Below, piece after piece: positions 1 through 11,541 of a stretch of 64,000 nt of DNA; within the stretch, counting starts at the first letter, position 1, and each line of letters opens with the position of its first letter. The translations under genes and the position numbers were made by a program. The notes under the pieces are model-generated. The model ran no database searches and was not told the DNA's origin. It was given only the letters and a program-made list of their open reading frames with translations. Location of the stretch: positions 1,138,001-1,202,000 of the forward strand of contig NZ_CP018914.1 in the NCBI RefSeq assembly GCF_001951015.1, given 5' to 3'. The stretch comes from Rickettsia rickettsii. GTDB taxonomy: Bacteria > Pseudomonadota > Alphaproteobacteria > Rickettsiales > Rickettsiaceae.

Positions 1-1151
1 CTACTATTTAATACTGGAGCTATTTGCCTTGGATTTGCTCCGATTAGCAAACATAAATCAGCCTTTTCTATCCCTGCAATAGTAGTATTAAATAAATAAT
101 TGCCTCGCTGCATGGTATCTAGTTTATAGTCAAACTGATTAACGCTGTAATTATTAGAGCCAAGCTTTTGTAATAATGTTTTTAACATAAACATTGATTC
201 GACAGAAGAGAGAGAACCAGCAATAGCAGCAATCTTTTCTGGTTTTACGGATTTTATTTTATCCGCTACTGTCTTTAAAGCTTCACTCCAGCTAGCTTCT
301 ACTAACTTACCGTTTTTTCTGATATAAGGACGATCCAAGCGCTGATATTTTAAACCATCATAACTAAAACGATTCTTATCCGAAAGCCACTCTTCATTTA
401 TTTCTTCATTAACACGAGGTAATATCCTCATTACCTCATCGCCTCTACTATCAATACGAATATTAGAGCCTTCGGCATCATGCACTCCAATGCTAGCGGT
501 ATGTTTTAGCTCCCATTTACGAGCTTTAAAAGCATAAGGCTTAGAGTTCAAAGCACCGACGGGACAAATATCGATCATATTACCGGAAATTTCGGAATCT
601 AAAGTTTGCTCTAAATATGAAGTTACTTCAATGTGTTCTCCACGGTGAATAGCGCCCATTTCCTCTATTCCCGCTATATCGCTTGCAAATCTAATACATC
701 TTGTGCATTGTATGCATCTAGTCATCGCTGTTTTAATCAACGGTCCCATATATTTATCTTTAATAGATCTCTTATTTTCGTGGAATCTATTAGTACCTTT
801 GCCATATCTGAAAGCCTGATCCTGTAAATTACACTCTCCGCCCTGATCACAAATAGGACAATCTAAAGGATGGTTAATCAGTAAAAACTCCATCACCCCT
901 TCACGTGCTTTTTTTACCATCGGCGTATCGGTATGAATAACCATACCGTTACTTACCGGCATAGCACAAGAAGCTATAGGCTTTGGTGATTTTTCCATTT
1001 CAACCAAGCACATACGGCAATTACCAGCAATTTTTAGACGCTCATGATAACAAAAATGAGGGATTTCTTTTCCTGCTTGTTTACAGGCTTGATAAACGGT
1101 GCTACCTTCTGATACTTCTATTTCAGAACCGTCTATGTTCAGCTTTATCAT
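1..1151 (-). CDS. nuoG: NADH-quinone oxidoreductase subunit G (5' part, runs off the window)
   Basis: This is the N-terminal 383 codons of the large iron-sulfur subunit of respiratory complex I, which passes electrons from NADH/FMN toward quinone at the inner membrane. The reverse strand reads [13 protein letters not shown], then a 2Fe-2S ferredoxin domain ([17 protein letters not shown], then a later Cys), the His/Cys cluster region ([18 protein letters not shown]), the [10 protein letters not shown] and CPVGAL 4Fe-4S region, and the start of the molybdopterin-oxidoreductase-like domain. The ATG at 1151 lies two bases after the stop of the upstream membrane protein gene, so the two are probably cotranscribed. 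The 3' end is outside the window. Identification is firm from the ligand pattern. Confidence 0.96.
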   Translation of the reverse strand, partial: MIKLNIDGSEIEVSEGSTVYQACKQAGKEIPHFCYHERLKIAGNCRMCLVEMEKSPKPIASCAMPVSNGMVIHTDTPMVKKAREGVMEFLLINHPLDCPICDQGGECNLQDQAFRYGKGTNRFHENKRSIKDKYMGPLIKTAMTRCIQCTRCIRFASDIAGIEEMGAIHRGEHIEVTSYLEQTLDSEISGNMIDICPVGALNSKPYAFKARKWELKHTASIGVHDAEGSNIRIDSRGDEVMRILPRVNEEINEEWLSDKNRFSYDGLKYQRLDRPYIRKNGKLVEASWSEALKTVADKIKSVKPEKIAAIAGSLSSVESMFMLKTLLQKLGSNNYSVNQFDYKLDTMQRGNYLFNTTIAGIEKADLCLLIGANPRQIAPVLNS

Positions 1152-1153
1152 TT

Positions 1154-1510
1154 TTATTTTATCCAATAAGTCATAGGGTTTGGGTATGCTTTGTCTTCTA
1201 TCATATATTTAAAACCGATGGCAACACGAAGTATATACCAAACAGCGAGTATAACGTATAGTACTACTCCAATCATGATAAACGTAAATATAAAACATAC
1301 AATCCACCCAAGAACCCCAAGGCAAAAAGTACGAAATAAAAACACGTAATGACTAATTGCAAAGTTATCGCCTTTATCTTTGTTAAGATATGCAAAAAAT
1401 ACCCCAATTAATGGCAATATCGGAGCTACGATCCCGCATAAATATAATATATATACTACAATTAAATTTTTCTTACCGCTCTCGGTATATTCTTTAAGAT
1501 GCTTGTCCAT
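1154..1510 (-). CDS. Small DUF4870/Tic20-like membrane protein
   Basis: A 118-residue protein with a short charged N-terminus ([15 protein letters not shown]) and three or four hydrophobic segments (about residues 17-42, 53-68 and 68-95). The layout, with [14 protein letters not shown] between helices and a final segment with [16 protein letters not shown], resembles the DUF4870/Tic20-like family of small bacterial membrane proteins, whose function is not established. It sits immediately upstream of nuoG with a 2-base gap, so it is likely in the same transcript. I cannot say whether it acts in complex I assembly; that would be inference from position only. Confidence 0.75.
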   Translation of the reverse strand: MDKHLKEYTESGKKNLIVVYILYLCGIVAPILPLIGVFFAYLNKDKGDNFAISHYVFLFRTFCLGVLGWIVCFIFTFIMIGVVLYVILAVWYILRVAIGFKYMIEDKAYPNPMTYWIK

Positions 1511-1565
1511 ATTTTTACCTCTTTATGTCGTTCCCATGTGGCGTTGTTGCATGGCTATCTGAATT

Positions 1566-1668
1566 GTCATTGCGAGCAGCCGTAGACTGCGTGGCAATCT
1601 CATAAAATAATAACAAACTCCCAATATTACGCACGTACAATTGCTACGCAATTTCCTCGCAATGACGA
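1566..1668. repeat. Dispersed palindromic repeat, 'cattgcgag' family
   Basis: The element opens with GTCATTGCGAGCAGCCGTAG and closes with CTCGCAATGAC, so its ends are inverted copies. It lies between acnA and the DUF4870-like gene. Related copies recur through the window (near 4.35, 7.5, 9.2, 11.4, 18.3, 34.5, 36.7, 38.4, 44.6, 51.9 and 57.1 kb). Confidence 0.85.
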
Positions 1669-1678
1669 TACCAGCAAA

Positions 1679-4315
1679 CTACCCCTTCAAACTCTCTACC
1701 ACAAAATGCATAATACTGCCGTGCTTTATATAATTTATCTCATTATCCGTAAATATTTGCAATATTAAATCGATTGTTCTTATTGCACCGGTTTGTTTTT
1801 GTATCACGCATTTAACAGGATGATAAGAGCTTATATTCTCGCTTAAGCCTGTAATGTCAATAGTTTCTGAACCGTCTAACTTTAAATCTAATCTTGTATT
1901 ATTGCCGGTAAAAGTGAGCGGTAAAATACCCATACCTACTAAATTTGATCGATGTATTCGCTCAAAGCTCTCGGCAATCACTGCCTTTACACCAAGCAAA
2001 CCAGGTCCTTTTGCTGCCCAGTCTCTAGATGAGCCGCTGCCATATTCTTTACCTGCAAAAATCACTACCGATACATCATGAGCTTTGTAGTCCATAGCTG
2101 CATCGTAGATAGTTTGCTGCGTGCCGTTTAACTGGTTTATGGTAAACCCGCCTTCTACACCTTTACACATCTCATTTTTTATACGAATATTAGCAAATGT
2201 GCCACGCATCATTACTTCATGATTTCCTCTACGTGATCCGTAAGAGTTGAAATCTAGAGGCTCTATATGATGGTCCGTTAAATATTTAGCAGCAGGGCTG
2301 GTTTTACTAATACTACCTGCCGGCGAAATATGATCGGTAGTAATAGAATCACCGAGAATTGCTAGAATTTTTGCAGATTTTATATCTTGTATATTATTCT
2401 TGCTGCCTATATCCTTAAAATAAGGCGGATTATTAATATAGGTGCTATTCTTATTCCAGTTATAAGTAGAACTATTAGTAACCTGTAAATCTTTCCACTC
2501 TGTCGTTCCGCTAAATATATCAGAATATTTTTCTATAAACATAGAGGAATTAATTGAATTTGCAATAACTTCATCTATCTCTTCTTTTCTTGGCCAAAGA
2601 TCTTTTAAATAAATATTTTCTCCTATGGGCATATTTGTTAGATCTATATTAAGAGTGCCGCTAAGTGCATATGCTACGACTAAAATAGGCGAACCGAGAT
2701 AGCTTGCTTTAGTAAGCGGATTAATTCGCCCTTCAAAATTCCTATTACCAGATAAAACAGAAGCAACAACTAACCCGTTTTTGTTAATAGTTTCCTCTAT
2801 TTCTGGATTGAGAGGTCCGGAATTACCGATGCAAGTAGTGCAGCCGTAACCTACTAGATTAAACCCTAATTCATCTAAATATTTATCAAGACCACTAAGC
2901 TTCAAATATTCCGTTACGACTTTTGAACCAGGAGCAAGAGAAGTTTTAACCCAAGGTTTTACCTTTAACCCGTGTTCTAGTGCTTTTTTAGCAAGAAGTG
3001 CTGCACCAATCATAACCGAAGGATTAGAAGTATTAGTACAGCTAGTAATTGCTGCAATTACCACATCGCCGTTACCAATTTCGTAATTCTGATTTGCTAC
3101 GGCATATTTTTTATCAATGTCTTTATTTTCTAAAGCAAAATTCGGTAATTCATATTTAAAATTACTTGCTACATCATTTAAGTTTACTCGATCTTGCGGA
3201 CGTTTTGGACCGGCAAGTGAACTATGTACCATAGATAAATCTAGCTCTAAAACCTCAGTATATTCTACCGCATGTTCAAAATCATACCAAAGATTCTGCT
3301 CGGTTGCGTATTGCTCTACTAATCTGATTTGCGTTTTTTCTCTACCTGTTAGCTCTAGATATTTTATAGTTTCTTGATCAATCGGGAAAAAGCTGCAAGT
3401 AGCACCGTATTCAGGCGACATATTAGAAATAGTAGCACGATCGGCAATCATTAGGTTTTTAAGACCCTCACCGAAAAACTCGACAAATTTACCTACTACT
3501 TTCTTTTTCCGCAACATCTCGGTAACGGTTAAAACTAAATCAGTTGCGGTAGCTATACCTGTTAATTTTCCTGTTAGTTTTACCCCAATTACCTCTGGCA
3601 GAATCATAGTAAGAGGTTGACCTAGCATGGCAGCTTCTGCCTCTATTCCGCCGACTCCCCAACCAAGCACCGATAAACCGTTTACCATAGTTGTATGGCT
3701 ATCCGTTCCAACTAAACTATCAGGATAAAGGGTGCCGTCTTTATGCCACACGACTTTTGCTAAATATTCTAAATTTACCTGATGACAAATACCCGTACCC
3801 GGCGGCACTACTTTAAAATTATTAAATGCTTGCTGCCCCCATTTAAGAAATGCATAACGCTCTATATTACGTTTCATTTCCATTTGAACATTTTTATTGA
3901 ATGAATCCTTAGCTGCATAAGAATCAACGCTTACGGAATGGTCTATTACCAAATCAACAGGAATAAGCGGGTTAATTTTTAACGGATCACCTCCTATTTT
4001 CTTCATCGCATCACGCATAGCCGCCAAATCTACAATAGCAGGCACACCAGTAAAGTCCTGCATCAAAACTCTTGCCGGCATAAAATCTATTTCCGCATCA
4101 GATTTTTTAGTTTTTAGCCATTCTTTAAATAAAAGTAAGCTTTGCTTTGAACCATTAGAACGTAATACATTCTCAAATAATACTCTTAAACTATATGGAA
4201 GCTTTTTTAAGGGAAGATCTACATCGCTTGCCGCTTTATTTATATCGTAAATTTTGTATGAAGTATTATCAACTGATAACTCTTGTATATATTCTGAATT
4301 ATGTACTTCTGACAT
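1679..4315 (-). CDS. acnA: Aconitate hydratase A
   Basis: Aconitase converts citrate to isocitrate in the TCA cycle in the cytoplasm. The 878-residue length matches the AcnA/IRP1-type family. The three 4Fe-4S ligands are visible: Cys426 in ITSCTNTSNPS, and Cys492 and Cys495 in GYGCTTCIGNSGP. Other family blocks include PARVLMQDFTGVPA (about 80-93), GTDSHTTMVNGL (about 203-214) and the swivel-domain block GKEYGSGSSRDWAAKGP near the C-terminus. It stands alone on the minus strand with repeat-bearing spacers on both sides, so it is probably its own transcription unit. Rickettsia keeps a TCA cycle to use host glutamate and pyruvate. Confidence 0.97.
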   Translation of the reverse strand: MSEVHNSEYIQELSVDNTSYKIYDINKAASDVDLPLKKLPYSLRVLFENVLRSNGSKQSLLLFKEWLKTKKSDAEIDFMPARVLMQDFTGVPAIVDLAAMRDAMKKIGGDPLKINPLIPVDLVIDHSVSVDSYAAKDSFNKNVQMEMKRNIERYAFLKWGQQAFNNFKVVPPGTGICHQVNLEYLAKVVWHKDGTLYPDSLVGTDSHTTMVNGLSVLGWGVGGIEAEAAMLGQPLTMILPEVIGVKLTGKLTGIATATDLVLTVTEMLRKKKVVGKFVEFFGEGLKNLMIADRATISNMSPEYGATCSFFPIDQETIKYLELTGREKTQIRLVEQYATEQNLWYDFEHAVEYTEVLELDLSMVHSSLAGPKRPQDRVNLNDVASNFKYELPNFALENKDIDKKYAVANQNYEIGNGDVVIAAITSCTNTSNPSVMIGAALLAKKALEHGLKVKPWVKTSLAPGSKVVTEYLKLSGLDKYLDELGFNLVGYGCTTCIGNSGPLNPEIEETINKNGLVVASVLSGNRNFEGRINPLTKASYLGSPILVVAYALSGTLNIDLTNMPIGENIYLKDLWPRKEEIDEVIANSINSSMFIEKYSDIFSGTTEWKDLQVTNSSTYNWNKNSTYINNPPYFKDIGSKNNIQDIKSAKILAILGDSITTDHISPAGSISKTSPAAKYLTDHHIEPLDFNSYGSRRGNHEVMMRGTFANIRIKNEMCKGVEGGFTINQLNGTQQTIYDAAMDYKAHDVSVVIFAGKEYGSGSSRDWAAKGPGLLGVKAVIAESFERIHRSNLVGMGILPLTFTGNNTRLDLKLDGSETIDITGLSENISSYHPVKCVIQKQTGAIRTIDLILQIFTDNEINYIKHGSIMHFVVESLKG

Positions 4316-4348
4316 TTGTTTCTCACTTGATTATGTGGAATAAACATC

Positions 4349-4433
4349 ATCATTGCGAGCAGCCGTAGAACTGCTTGGCAATCTCAGGAAGTTTGACAAG
4401 ATTGCCGCGTCACCTCTCGCTCCTCACAATGAC
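4349..4433. repeat. Dispersed palindromic repeat, 'cattgcgag' family
   Basis: TCATTGCGAGCAGCCGTAG at one end and TCCTCACAATGAC at the other, with an inner GGCAATCTCAGG / GACAAGATTGCC inverted pair. It fills most of the spacer between acnA and atpC. Confidence 0.85.
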
Positions 4434-4496
4434 GGAAAAAAGCCTTGCAATGACATTAAAATAACCTTATCCCAAAACGTAGATTTTTCAAACAAA

Positions 4497-4835
4497 TTAA
4501 TGTTGATCTGATAAAGTTTTTTGAAGATCGAGAAGCTTAGTTGCTATTTCCGCTTCACTTAAATTCGTAACGTTAATAGCCGTTTCCGTAGCTATATTAA
4601 TATAATTTGCCGTTACTTCGGTTACACCGCCGGAAATAAGATAAGTGTTTTCGGATTTATGCATATCATCTATATAAACCTGCACTAAACCGGCTTTTAA
4701 ACTAACAATCATCGGAACGTGACTCGGCAGCACTCCAAACATACCCTCCTCACCCGACATTGTTACTATTTTAGCTTGCTTTTCCAATGCAATACTTAAA
4801 GGAGTAATTATTTTGACTAGAATTGTTGCGTTCAT
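4497..4835 (-). CDS. atpC: ATP synthase F1 epsilon subunit
   Basis: A 112-residue protein with the N-terminal beta-sandwich of F1 epsilon (residues about 1-85: [46 protein letters not shown]). The C-terminal part is short, about 25 residues; many bacterial epsilon subunits carry a longer helical hairpin that can inhibit ATP hydrolysis. Last gene of the atpHAGDC cluster, 57 bases after atpD. It forms the central stalk with gamma. Confidence 0.95.
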
Positions 4836-4859
4836 AGAATAATATAGTAAAATTACTAC

Positions 4860-4885
4860 GTCATTCCCGCCTACGCGGGAATGAC
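4860..4885. repeat. Short hairpin between atpD and atpC
   Basis: An 11-bp perfect inverted repeat with a 4-base loop (GTCATTCCCGC / GCGGGAATGAC). It is the minimal core of the second repeat family in this window, found with long spacers near 14.1, 45.1 and 51.8 kb. No T-run follows, so it could attenuate transcription or protect mRNA ends rather than terminate. Confidence 0.8.
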
Positions 4886-4892
4886 ATCAACG

Positions 4893-6485
<1,593 letters not shown>

Positions 6486-6486
6486 T

Positions 6487-7458
6487 CTAAACCGCTTCTG
6501 AACCGGCTATAATCTCTATTAATTCCGTAGTAATAATAGCCTGTCTTGATCTATTTAGCTTTAAAACTAACTTGCTTATTAAATCATTAGCATTATTTGT
6601 TGCATTTTCCATAGCAGTCATTCTAGCTCCCTCCTCACTTGCTCTACTTTGTAGTAAAGCATAATTTATTTGGGAATTCACATATAAATTAATGAGATTA
6701 GAAATGAGATTTTCTCCCTCATATTCATAATTATAGTCAATTGATTTGGACTCGCCTACTATGTCACTCGTCGCGCTCCTATTATTTATAGGCTTCGCTC
6801 CTCGTTCCTTGTATCCGAATCCGACTAAATTAACTATAGGATTATCTATCATAGAATCATCCTGATATTTTGCTACTGGTAAAATCTGTTGTCTAGTCAT
6901 AATTTGAGTCATTGCGTTCTTAAATTTATTAAAATATATAACACAATTACTAACTTCTAGATTTTCTACTGCCGACATAATTTTTTGTTTTACTTGTAGC
7001 ATCAGATTTTCATCATGAATTTTGGGTAACTCAAAATAACTATCAATATAATTTACATATTGCCTTTTTAGTGCTTCGTAACCTTTTTTTCCAATAATGA
7101 TAAGTTTTATTTGTTCGCCTTTATTTTCTAACTCTTTAATATCATTCTTAACTTGCTGAATTATACTGTAATTAAACGTTCCGCATAAACCACGCTGTGA
7201 TGTCATAACTATCAATAAATTTGCTTTATTCGGCACGGTATTAAAAAATTTCTGCTCTTCTATAGATAACTCATACATATCAATTGATAATATAGCAGAC
7301 ATCATTTTACTAACAGCCTCAATATAAAAATTTGAATTGGCTATTTGACTCTTTATTTTTGCCATTTTAGAAGCTGATACTAGTTGCATTGCTTTAGTAA
7401 TCTTTTGTGTAGATTTAACGCTTTTAATTCTAGTTCTTAACTGCTTTAAATTTGACAT
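6487..7458 (-). CDS. atpG: ATP synthase F1 gamma subunit, with an insertion
   Basis: Rotor shaft subunit of F1. The N-terminal helix (LKQLRTRIKSVKSTQKITKAMQLVSASKM), the central TSQRGLCGTFN block and the C-terminal helix (SRASEEGARMTAMENATNNA) are all present. At 323 residues it is longer than the usual ~290. The extra length appears to be a basic, polar stretch at about residues 207-237 (GYKERGAKPINNRSATSDIV), placed just before the second long helix. Its composition is like peptides encoded by Rickettsia palindromic elements inserted in frame. The gene is otherwise intact and must be functional. Confidence 0.96.
   Translation of the reverse strand: MSNLKQLRTRIKSVKSTQKITKAMQLVSASKMAKIKSQIANSNFYIEAVSKMMSAILSIDMYELSIEEQKFFNTVPNKANLLIVMTSQRGLCGTFNYSIIQQVKNDIKELENKGEQIKLIIIGKKGYEALKRQYVNYIDSYFELPKIHDENLMLQVKQKIMSAVENLEVSNCVIYFNKFKNAMTQIMTRQQILPVAKYQDDSMIDNPIVNLVGFGYKERGAKPINNRSATSDIVGESKSIDYNYEYEGENLISNLINLYVNSQINYALLQSRASEEGARMTAMENATNNANDLISKLVLKLNRSRQAIITTELIEIIAGSEAV
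6748..6840 (-). repeat. Probable in-frame palindromic-element insertion inside atpG
   Basis: About 31 codons with no counterpart in typical gamma subunits, encoding GYKERGAKPINNRSATSDIV and flanking residues. The ends (GATTTGGACTCGCC and ATCCGAATCCGACT on the plus strand) are loosely inverted. This is a family-length comparison from memory, not an alignment. Confidence 0.5.
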
Positions 7459-7477
7459 ATTTATTTAGTATTTTTAT

Positions 7478-7561
7478 GTCATTGCGAGGAACGAAACTTT
7501 GTTGCAATCTCAGGCAACATTCCTGAGATTGCCACGCTCCTTTCAGTCACTCGCAATGACG
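7478..7561. repeat. Dispersed palindromic repeat between atpA and atpG
   Basis: GTCATTGCGAGGAACGAAAC ... CACTCGCAATGACG, with an inner CTCAGG / CCTGAG pair. It occupies most of the 133-base spacer. Confidence 0.85.
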
Positions 7562-7591
7562 ATTTAGTATCCACACAAAAACAACATCATC

Positions 7592-9124
7592 TTATTTAAC
7601 AAATTCCTTAACGAAGTTTTCTAAAAATGCTTTCAGTTTCTGCTCGGTTTCTTCGGTTATACATTGCTCGTTTTTTATTGATTCCAAAATATCTTTTTTA
7701 TTTAACCTTATCTCCGTAAGCATTTTATCTTCAAATTCTTTTACTTTCTGAAGCGGGACATCATTTAAATATTTCTTAGTGCCGACATAAATACTTACTA
7801 TTTGTTCTTCTACCGGAAAAGGATTATATTGAGCTTGTTTTAATATCTCAACTAATCTTTTACCGTGATCGATTTGTGCTTTAGTGGCAGGGTCTAAATC
7901 TGATCCAAATTGCGAGAAAGACTCAAGCTCTCTAAATTGAGCAAGCTCTAACTTTACCGAACCTGCTACCTGCTTCATAGCCTTTATTTGTGCTGCAGAA
8001 CCAACACGGCTTACCGAAATACCGACATTAACGGCAGGTCTTACACCTTTATAAAATAGCTCACTTTCTAAGAAAATTTGACCGTCGGTAATCGAAATAA
8101 CATTTGTTGGGATATATGCGGATACATCACCTGCCTGCGTTTCGATTATAGGAAGAGCAGTAAGTGAACCGCTGCCTTTTTCCTCTGACATTTTAGCAGC
8201 ACGCTCAAGCAACCTTGAATGCAGGTAGAACACGTCGCCGGGATAGGCTTCTCGCCCGGGAGGTCTTCTAAGTAATAATGAGATTTGTCTATATGCAACG
8301 GCATGCTTACTTAAATCATCATAAATAATAAGTGCGTGCATGCCGTTATCACGAAAATATTCGCCCATACTACAGGCAGAATAAGGGGCAATGAATTGAA
8401 GAGCTGCAGCTTCCGAAGCAGTAGCCGAAACAATGAGTGTATAGTCCATGGCTCCGGCATCTTCTAGTTTTTTTACTATTTGTGCAACACTTGATCTTTT
8501 CTGCCCAATAGCTACATAAATACAATAAATTTTATCACTTTCATTAGTAAGTGAATGAGCTTGTTTTTGATTAATAATAGTATCAACGGCTATAGCTGTT
8601 TTTCCAGTTTGCCTATCACCGATTATTAACTCTCTTTGTCCTCTACCTATTGGGATTAACGAATCTATAGCCTTTATTCCGGTTTGTACGGGTTCACTCA
8701 CGCTCGTTCTTTCTATTATCCCCGGAGCCTTCATCTCGATATGTCTGTACTCTTTACTTGCAATATCGCCTTTGCCGTCAATAGGATTACCTAGAGCATC
8801 AACAACACGACCAAGCAAAGCTTTTCCTACCGGTACTTCTAAAACTTCTTTAGTTCTTTTGACATTATCACCTTGCTGTACTTGGTTATCATCCCCCATA
8901 ATTACAACACCGACACTATCGTTTTCCAAGTTTAAAACAAGGCCCTTAACACCGGATTTAAATTCTACTACTTCACCGGATTTTACATTAGCAAGACCGT
9001 AAATTTGGGCTATACCGTCACCGACGGTTATTACCTGCCCTACTTCCTCAAGCTCACTTAAGCAATTAATATTAGCTATTTCCTTTTGTAATATTTCAGC
9101 TACTTCAATAGGCTTTAGTTTCAT
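7592..9124 (-). CDS. atpA: ATP synthase F1 alpha subunit
   Basis: Non-catalytic nucleotide-binding subunit of F1, 510 residues. Walker A GDRQTGKT is at about 169-176; [20 protein letters not shown] and [23 protein letters not shown] are family blocks. I chose the ATG at 9124 ([13 protein letters not shown]): it matches the family N-terminus and has a good ribosome-binding site (TTAGGAGAC) 6-12 bases upstream. The frame stays open 50 more codons upstream, but that stretch is the reading of a repeat element and is unlikely to be translated. Confidence 0.97.
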   Translation of the reverse strand: MKLKPIEVAEILQKEIANINCLSELEEVGQVITVGDGIAQIYGLANVKSGEVVEFKSGVKGLVLNLENDSVGVVIMGDDNQVQQGDNVKRTKEVLEVPVGKALLGRVVDALGNPIDGKGDIASKEYRHIEMKAPGIIERTSVSEPVQTGIKAIDSLIPIGRGQRELIIGDRQTGKTAIAVDTIINQKQAHSLTNESDKIYCIYVAIGQKRSSVAQIVKKLEDAGAMDYTLIVSATASEAAALQFIAPYSACSMGEYFRDNGMHALIIYDDLSKHAVAYRQISLLLRRPPGREAYPGDVFYLHSRLLERAAKMSEEKGSGSLTALPIIETQAGDVSAYIPTNVISITDGQIFLESELFYKGVRPAVNVGISVSRVGSAAQIKAMKQVAGSVKLELAQFRELESFSQFGSDLDPATKAQIDHGKRLVEILKQAQYNPFPVEEQIVSIYVGTKKYLNDVPLQKVKEFEDKMLTEIRLNKKDILESIKNEQCITEETEQKLKAFLENFVKEFVK

Positions 9125-9149
9125 GTGGTTTATGTCTCCTAATTTTCTT

Positions 9150-9279
9150 GTCATTGCGAACGAGCATTGCCCGTGTGGACACCGAGTCGTCATTGCGAGC
9201 AGCCGTAGGCCTCGTGGCAATCTCATAAAATATCCTGAGATTGCTTTGTCAATTACTTCGTAATTTCCTCGCAATGACT
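9150..9279. repeat. Compound 'cattgcgag' repeat between atpH and atpA
   Basis: Two start ends in tandem (GTCATTGCGAACGAGC at 9150 and GTCATTGCGAGCAGCCG at 9189) share one closing end (CCTCGCAATGAC at 9278). It looks like one element inserted in, or recombined with, another. It is open in frame with atpA but lies upstream of that gene's SD. Confidence 0.8.
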
Positions 9280-9289
9280 ATATAAATAT

Positions 9290-9844
9290 CTATACAGCAA
9301 TATTAACTGTCTTTAAAGCTTTCGTTATTTTCTCTAAACTACCTTTTATTGAGTAATCTTGCAACATACTATCATATTTAATTACAATACCGCCAATAAT
9401 AGTATTATCTATATCAAATAATATTTCTGTTTTTTGATTTAATTCTTTTTCTATACGAGATTTAATCCACTCCTGCTCTTTAGGTTGTAACTTATTTGCA
9501 GAAATAACCTGAACTATCTTTATGTTTTTACTTTCATATAGTAAAGTATTATAAGCATCTACTATATTAGATAAAATAGCAGTACGCGAATTTTTTACCA
9601 ATAACAATAAAAAATTTTGTACTATTGTGCTAATTTTGATATTTTTTGCTAATGAATTAACTGCGTTAATTTTGTCGTTCTTATTTACTATAGGAGAAAA
9701 TAGGAACTCTCTAATATCAAAATTATCGGTAATTATACGGTTTATAGAAGTAATTTCTTCAAAGATCTTATCTTGTATATTATCAACTATAGCGTTATTA
9801 AATAACGCTACTGCATAATTCTTGATTAAATTACCTTTGTTCAT
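9290..9844 (-). CDS. atpH: ATP synthase F1 delta subunit
   Basis: A 184-residue protein of the OSCP/delta family that links F1 to the peripheral stalk. The start [18 protein letters not shown] matches the family's helical N-domain, and the end [24 protein letters not shown] matches the conserved C-terminal block (GGxxI..D..ID.S). First gene of the F1 cluster in this window; the Fo genes are not here, as usual for alphaproteobacteria where F1 and Fo clusters are separate. Confidence 0.95.
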   Translation of the reverse strand: MNKGNLIKNYAVALFNNAIVDNIQDKIFEEITSINRIITDNFDIREFLFSPIVNKNDKINAVNSLAKNIKISTIVQNFLLLLVKNSRTAILSNIVDAYNTLLYESKNIKIVQVISANKLQPKEQEWIKSRIEKELNQKTEILFDIDNTIIGGIVIKYDSMLQDYSIKGSLEKITKALKTVNIAV

Positions 9845-9877
9845 TTTCTTAATTTATATCTCCGAAGTAAAATGAAA

Positions 9878-10007
9878 CGTATATACGAAGATCAACTTCA
9901 ACAAGAGCAAGGAGTGTCTATAAGGCGAGGAGCGGAGCATATACTTAATACGTGAGCACCACAGCTCTTATAAGACGACGTAGCCAATTTTTGAAGTTCA
10001 TCGAGTA
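9878..10007. repeat. RPE-like palindromic element between lpdA and atpH
   Basis: Imperfect palindrome: CGTATATACGAAGATCAACT on the left, AGTTCATCGAGTAT on the right, with inner TATAAGGCG / CTTATAAG arms. Related in sequence to the copy at 18045-18175 and more distantly to 6366-6485. It abuts the lpdA stop codon. Confidence 0.75.
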
Positions 10008-11387
10008 TTATATATGTATTGCCCTATCATAAGCAGAGAATACTGATTCATGCATCATTTCCGATAAAGTCGGATGCGGGAAGATAGTGTTAATTAAATC
10101 CAACTCCGTTCCTTCTAAATTTTTTGAAACCACATATCCTTGTATTAATTCCGTAACTTCCGAGCCTATCATATGAGCTCCAAGCAACTCACCCGTCTTA
10201 GCATCAAATATAGTTTTAATTAAGCCATCGCTATCACCGCTTACTAAAGCCTTACCGTTAGCTATAAAAGGAAATCTGCCTATTTTAAGTTTATAACCTA
10301 AGGTTGTTGCTGCTTCTTCAGTCAAACCGACGCTTGCTATTTGCGGCGAAGAATAAGTACAACCAGGAATATTATGTTTATTAATAGTATGCGGTTTTAA
10401 GCCCGCTATGCTTTCCGCTGCAATAATACCTTCATGGCTTGCTTTATGAGCTAAACAAGGTACTCCTGCTACATCGCCTATAGCATAAATTCCTGATACC
10501 GCAGTTTGCATTAACCCGTTAGTAGTTATATAGCCGTTTTCTACTTTAATTTTTGTTTTCTCAAGACCTAAATTTTCCGTATTAGCTGTAATACCTACTG
10601 CCATAAGTAAAATTTCAGCTTGTAATTTTTGTGTTTTATCTGCTAACTCTAACTCAACTTCTATCTTATCTTTTGATTTTGTTTGCTTAATTAACTTAGC
10701 ATTTGTAATAATTTTTATACCTTTCTTCTCAAAGTTCTTATGAGCGATTCCGCTAATTTCCATATCTTCAGCAGGCAATATTCTATTATGTGCCTCAATT
10801 ACTGTAACATCCACACCAATACTATTATAAAACGAAGCGAATTCTATACCGATTGCACCTGAGCCGACAATAATCATAGATTTCGGCACATGCTGAGGTA
10901 TCATAGCTTCTTTAGAAGTCCAAATTTGTTTACCGTCAGGCTTAAAGCCTTTTAAAACCCTAGATCTTGCGCCGGTAGCTATAATAATATTTCCTGCTTT
11001 TACTGTAGGTTTATCATTTATATTTATTACCTTATTTCCTGCAAGACTTGCTACTCCGTCTATCACGGTCACTTTGTTTTTTTTCAGTAGTAATTTAACA
11101 CCGCCTGCAAGCTTATTTGAAATCTCTCTTGAGCGTTCGACTATTTTCTTAATGTTGATTTCAGCACCTTTAGCATCAATTCCATAATCTTTAGCATGTT
11201 TTATATATTCAAAAACCTCAGCAGATTTAAGCAGGGATTTAGTCGGTATACACCCCCAATTAAGACATACCCCACCCAAATGCTCTTTTTCTATTAATAC
11301 AACTTTTTTCTTTAATTGTGCTGCTCTAATTGCTGCAACATACCCACCTGGACCACCGCCTATAACGGCTACATCATATTGTTCCAT
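10008..11387 (-). CDS. lpdA: Dihydrolipoamide dehydrogenase (E3)
   Basis: Flavoprotein that reoxidises lipoyl groups of the pyruvate and 2-oxoglutarate dehydrogenase complexes. The 459-residue protein has the FAD motif GGGPGG (10-15), redox-active Cys41 and Cys46 (GGVCLNWGCIPTKS), the NAD-binding GSGAIGIEFASF block, the second FAD block GIYAIGDVAGVP, and the C-terminal interface IFPHPTLSEMMHE with the catalytic His/Glu pair. Downstream of atpH on the same strand but separated by a palindromic element, so it is probably transcribed separately. Rickettsia carries more than one Lpd-like gene, so which complex it serves is open. Confidence 0.96.
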   Translation of the reverse strand: MEQYDVAVIGGGPGGYVAAIRAAQLKKKVVLIEKEHLGGVCLNWGCIPTKSLLKSAEVFEYIKHAKDYGIDAKGAEINIKKIVERSREISNKLAGGVKLLLKKNKVTVIDGVASLAGNKVININDKPTVKAGNIIIATGARSRVLKGFKPDGKQIWTSKEAMIPQHVPKSMIIVGSGAIGIEFASFYNSIGVDVTVIEAHNRILPAEDMEISGIAHKNFEKKGIKIITNAKLIKQTKSKDKIEVELELADKTQKLQAEILLMAVGITANTENLGLEKTKIKVENGYITTNGLMQTAVSGIYAIGDVAGVPCLAHKASHEGIIAAESIAGLKPHTINKHNIPGCTYSSPQIASVGLTEEAATTLGYKLKIGRFPFIANGKALVSGDSDGLIKTIFDAKTGELLGAHMIGSEVTELIQGYVVSKNLEGTELDLINTIFPHPTLSEMMHESVFSAYDRAIHI

Positions 11388-11428
11388 TTTATTTTTATTT
11401 TGTTAGTTTGTTTGTTATGAACATTAAC

Positions 11429-11525
11429 GTCATTGCGATGAGATGCACAGCATCGACACAGCAATCTCAGGAATCATACACTATCTCCTGAGATTGCTAC
11501 GCTCCTTTCAGTCGCTTGCAATGAC
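11429..11525. repeat. Dispersed palindromic repeat upstream of lpdA
   Basis: GTCATTGCGATGAGATGCAC ... GTCGCTTGCAATGAC, with inner CAATCTCAGGA / TCCTGAGATTG arms. Confidence 0.85.
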
Positions 11526-11541
11526 GAAAATGGAAATGACA

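Noticed and set aside
9125-9274. A 50-codon N-terminal extension of atpA
   Set aside because: It translates a repeat element, while a good ribosome site (TTAGGAGAC) and the family N-terminus lie at 9124.
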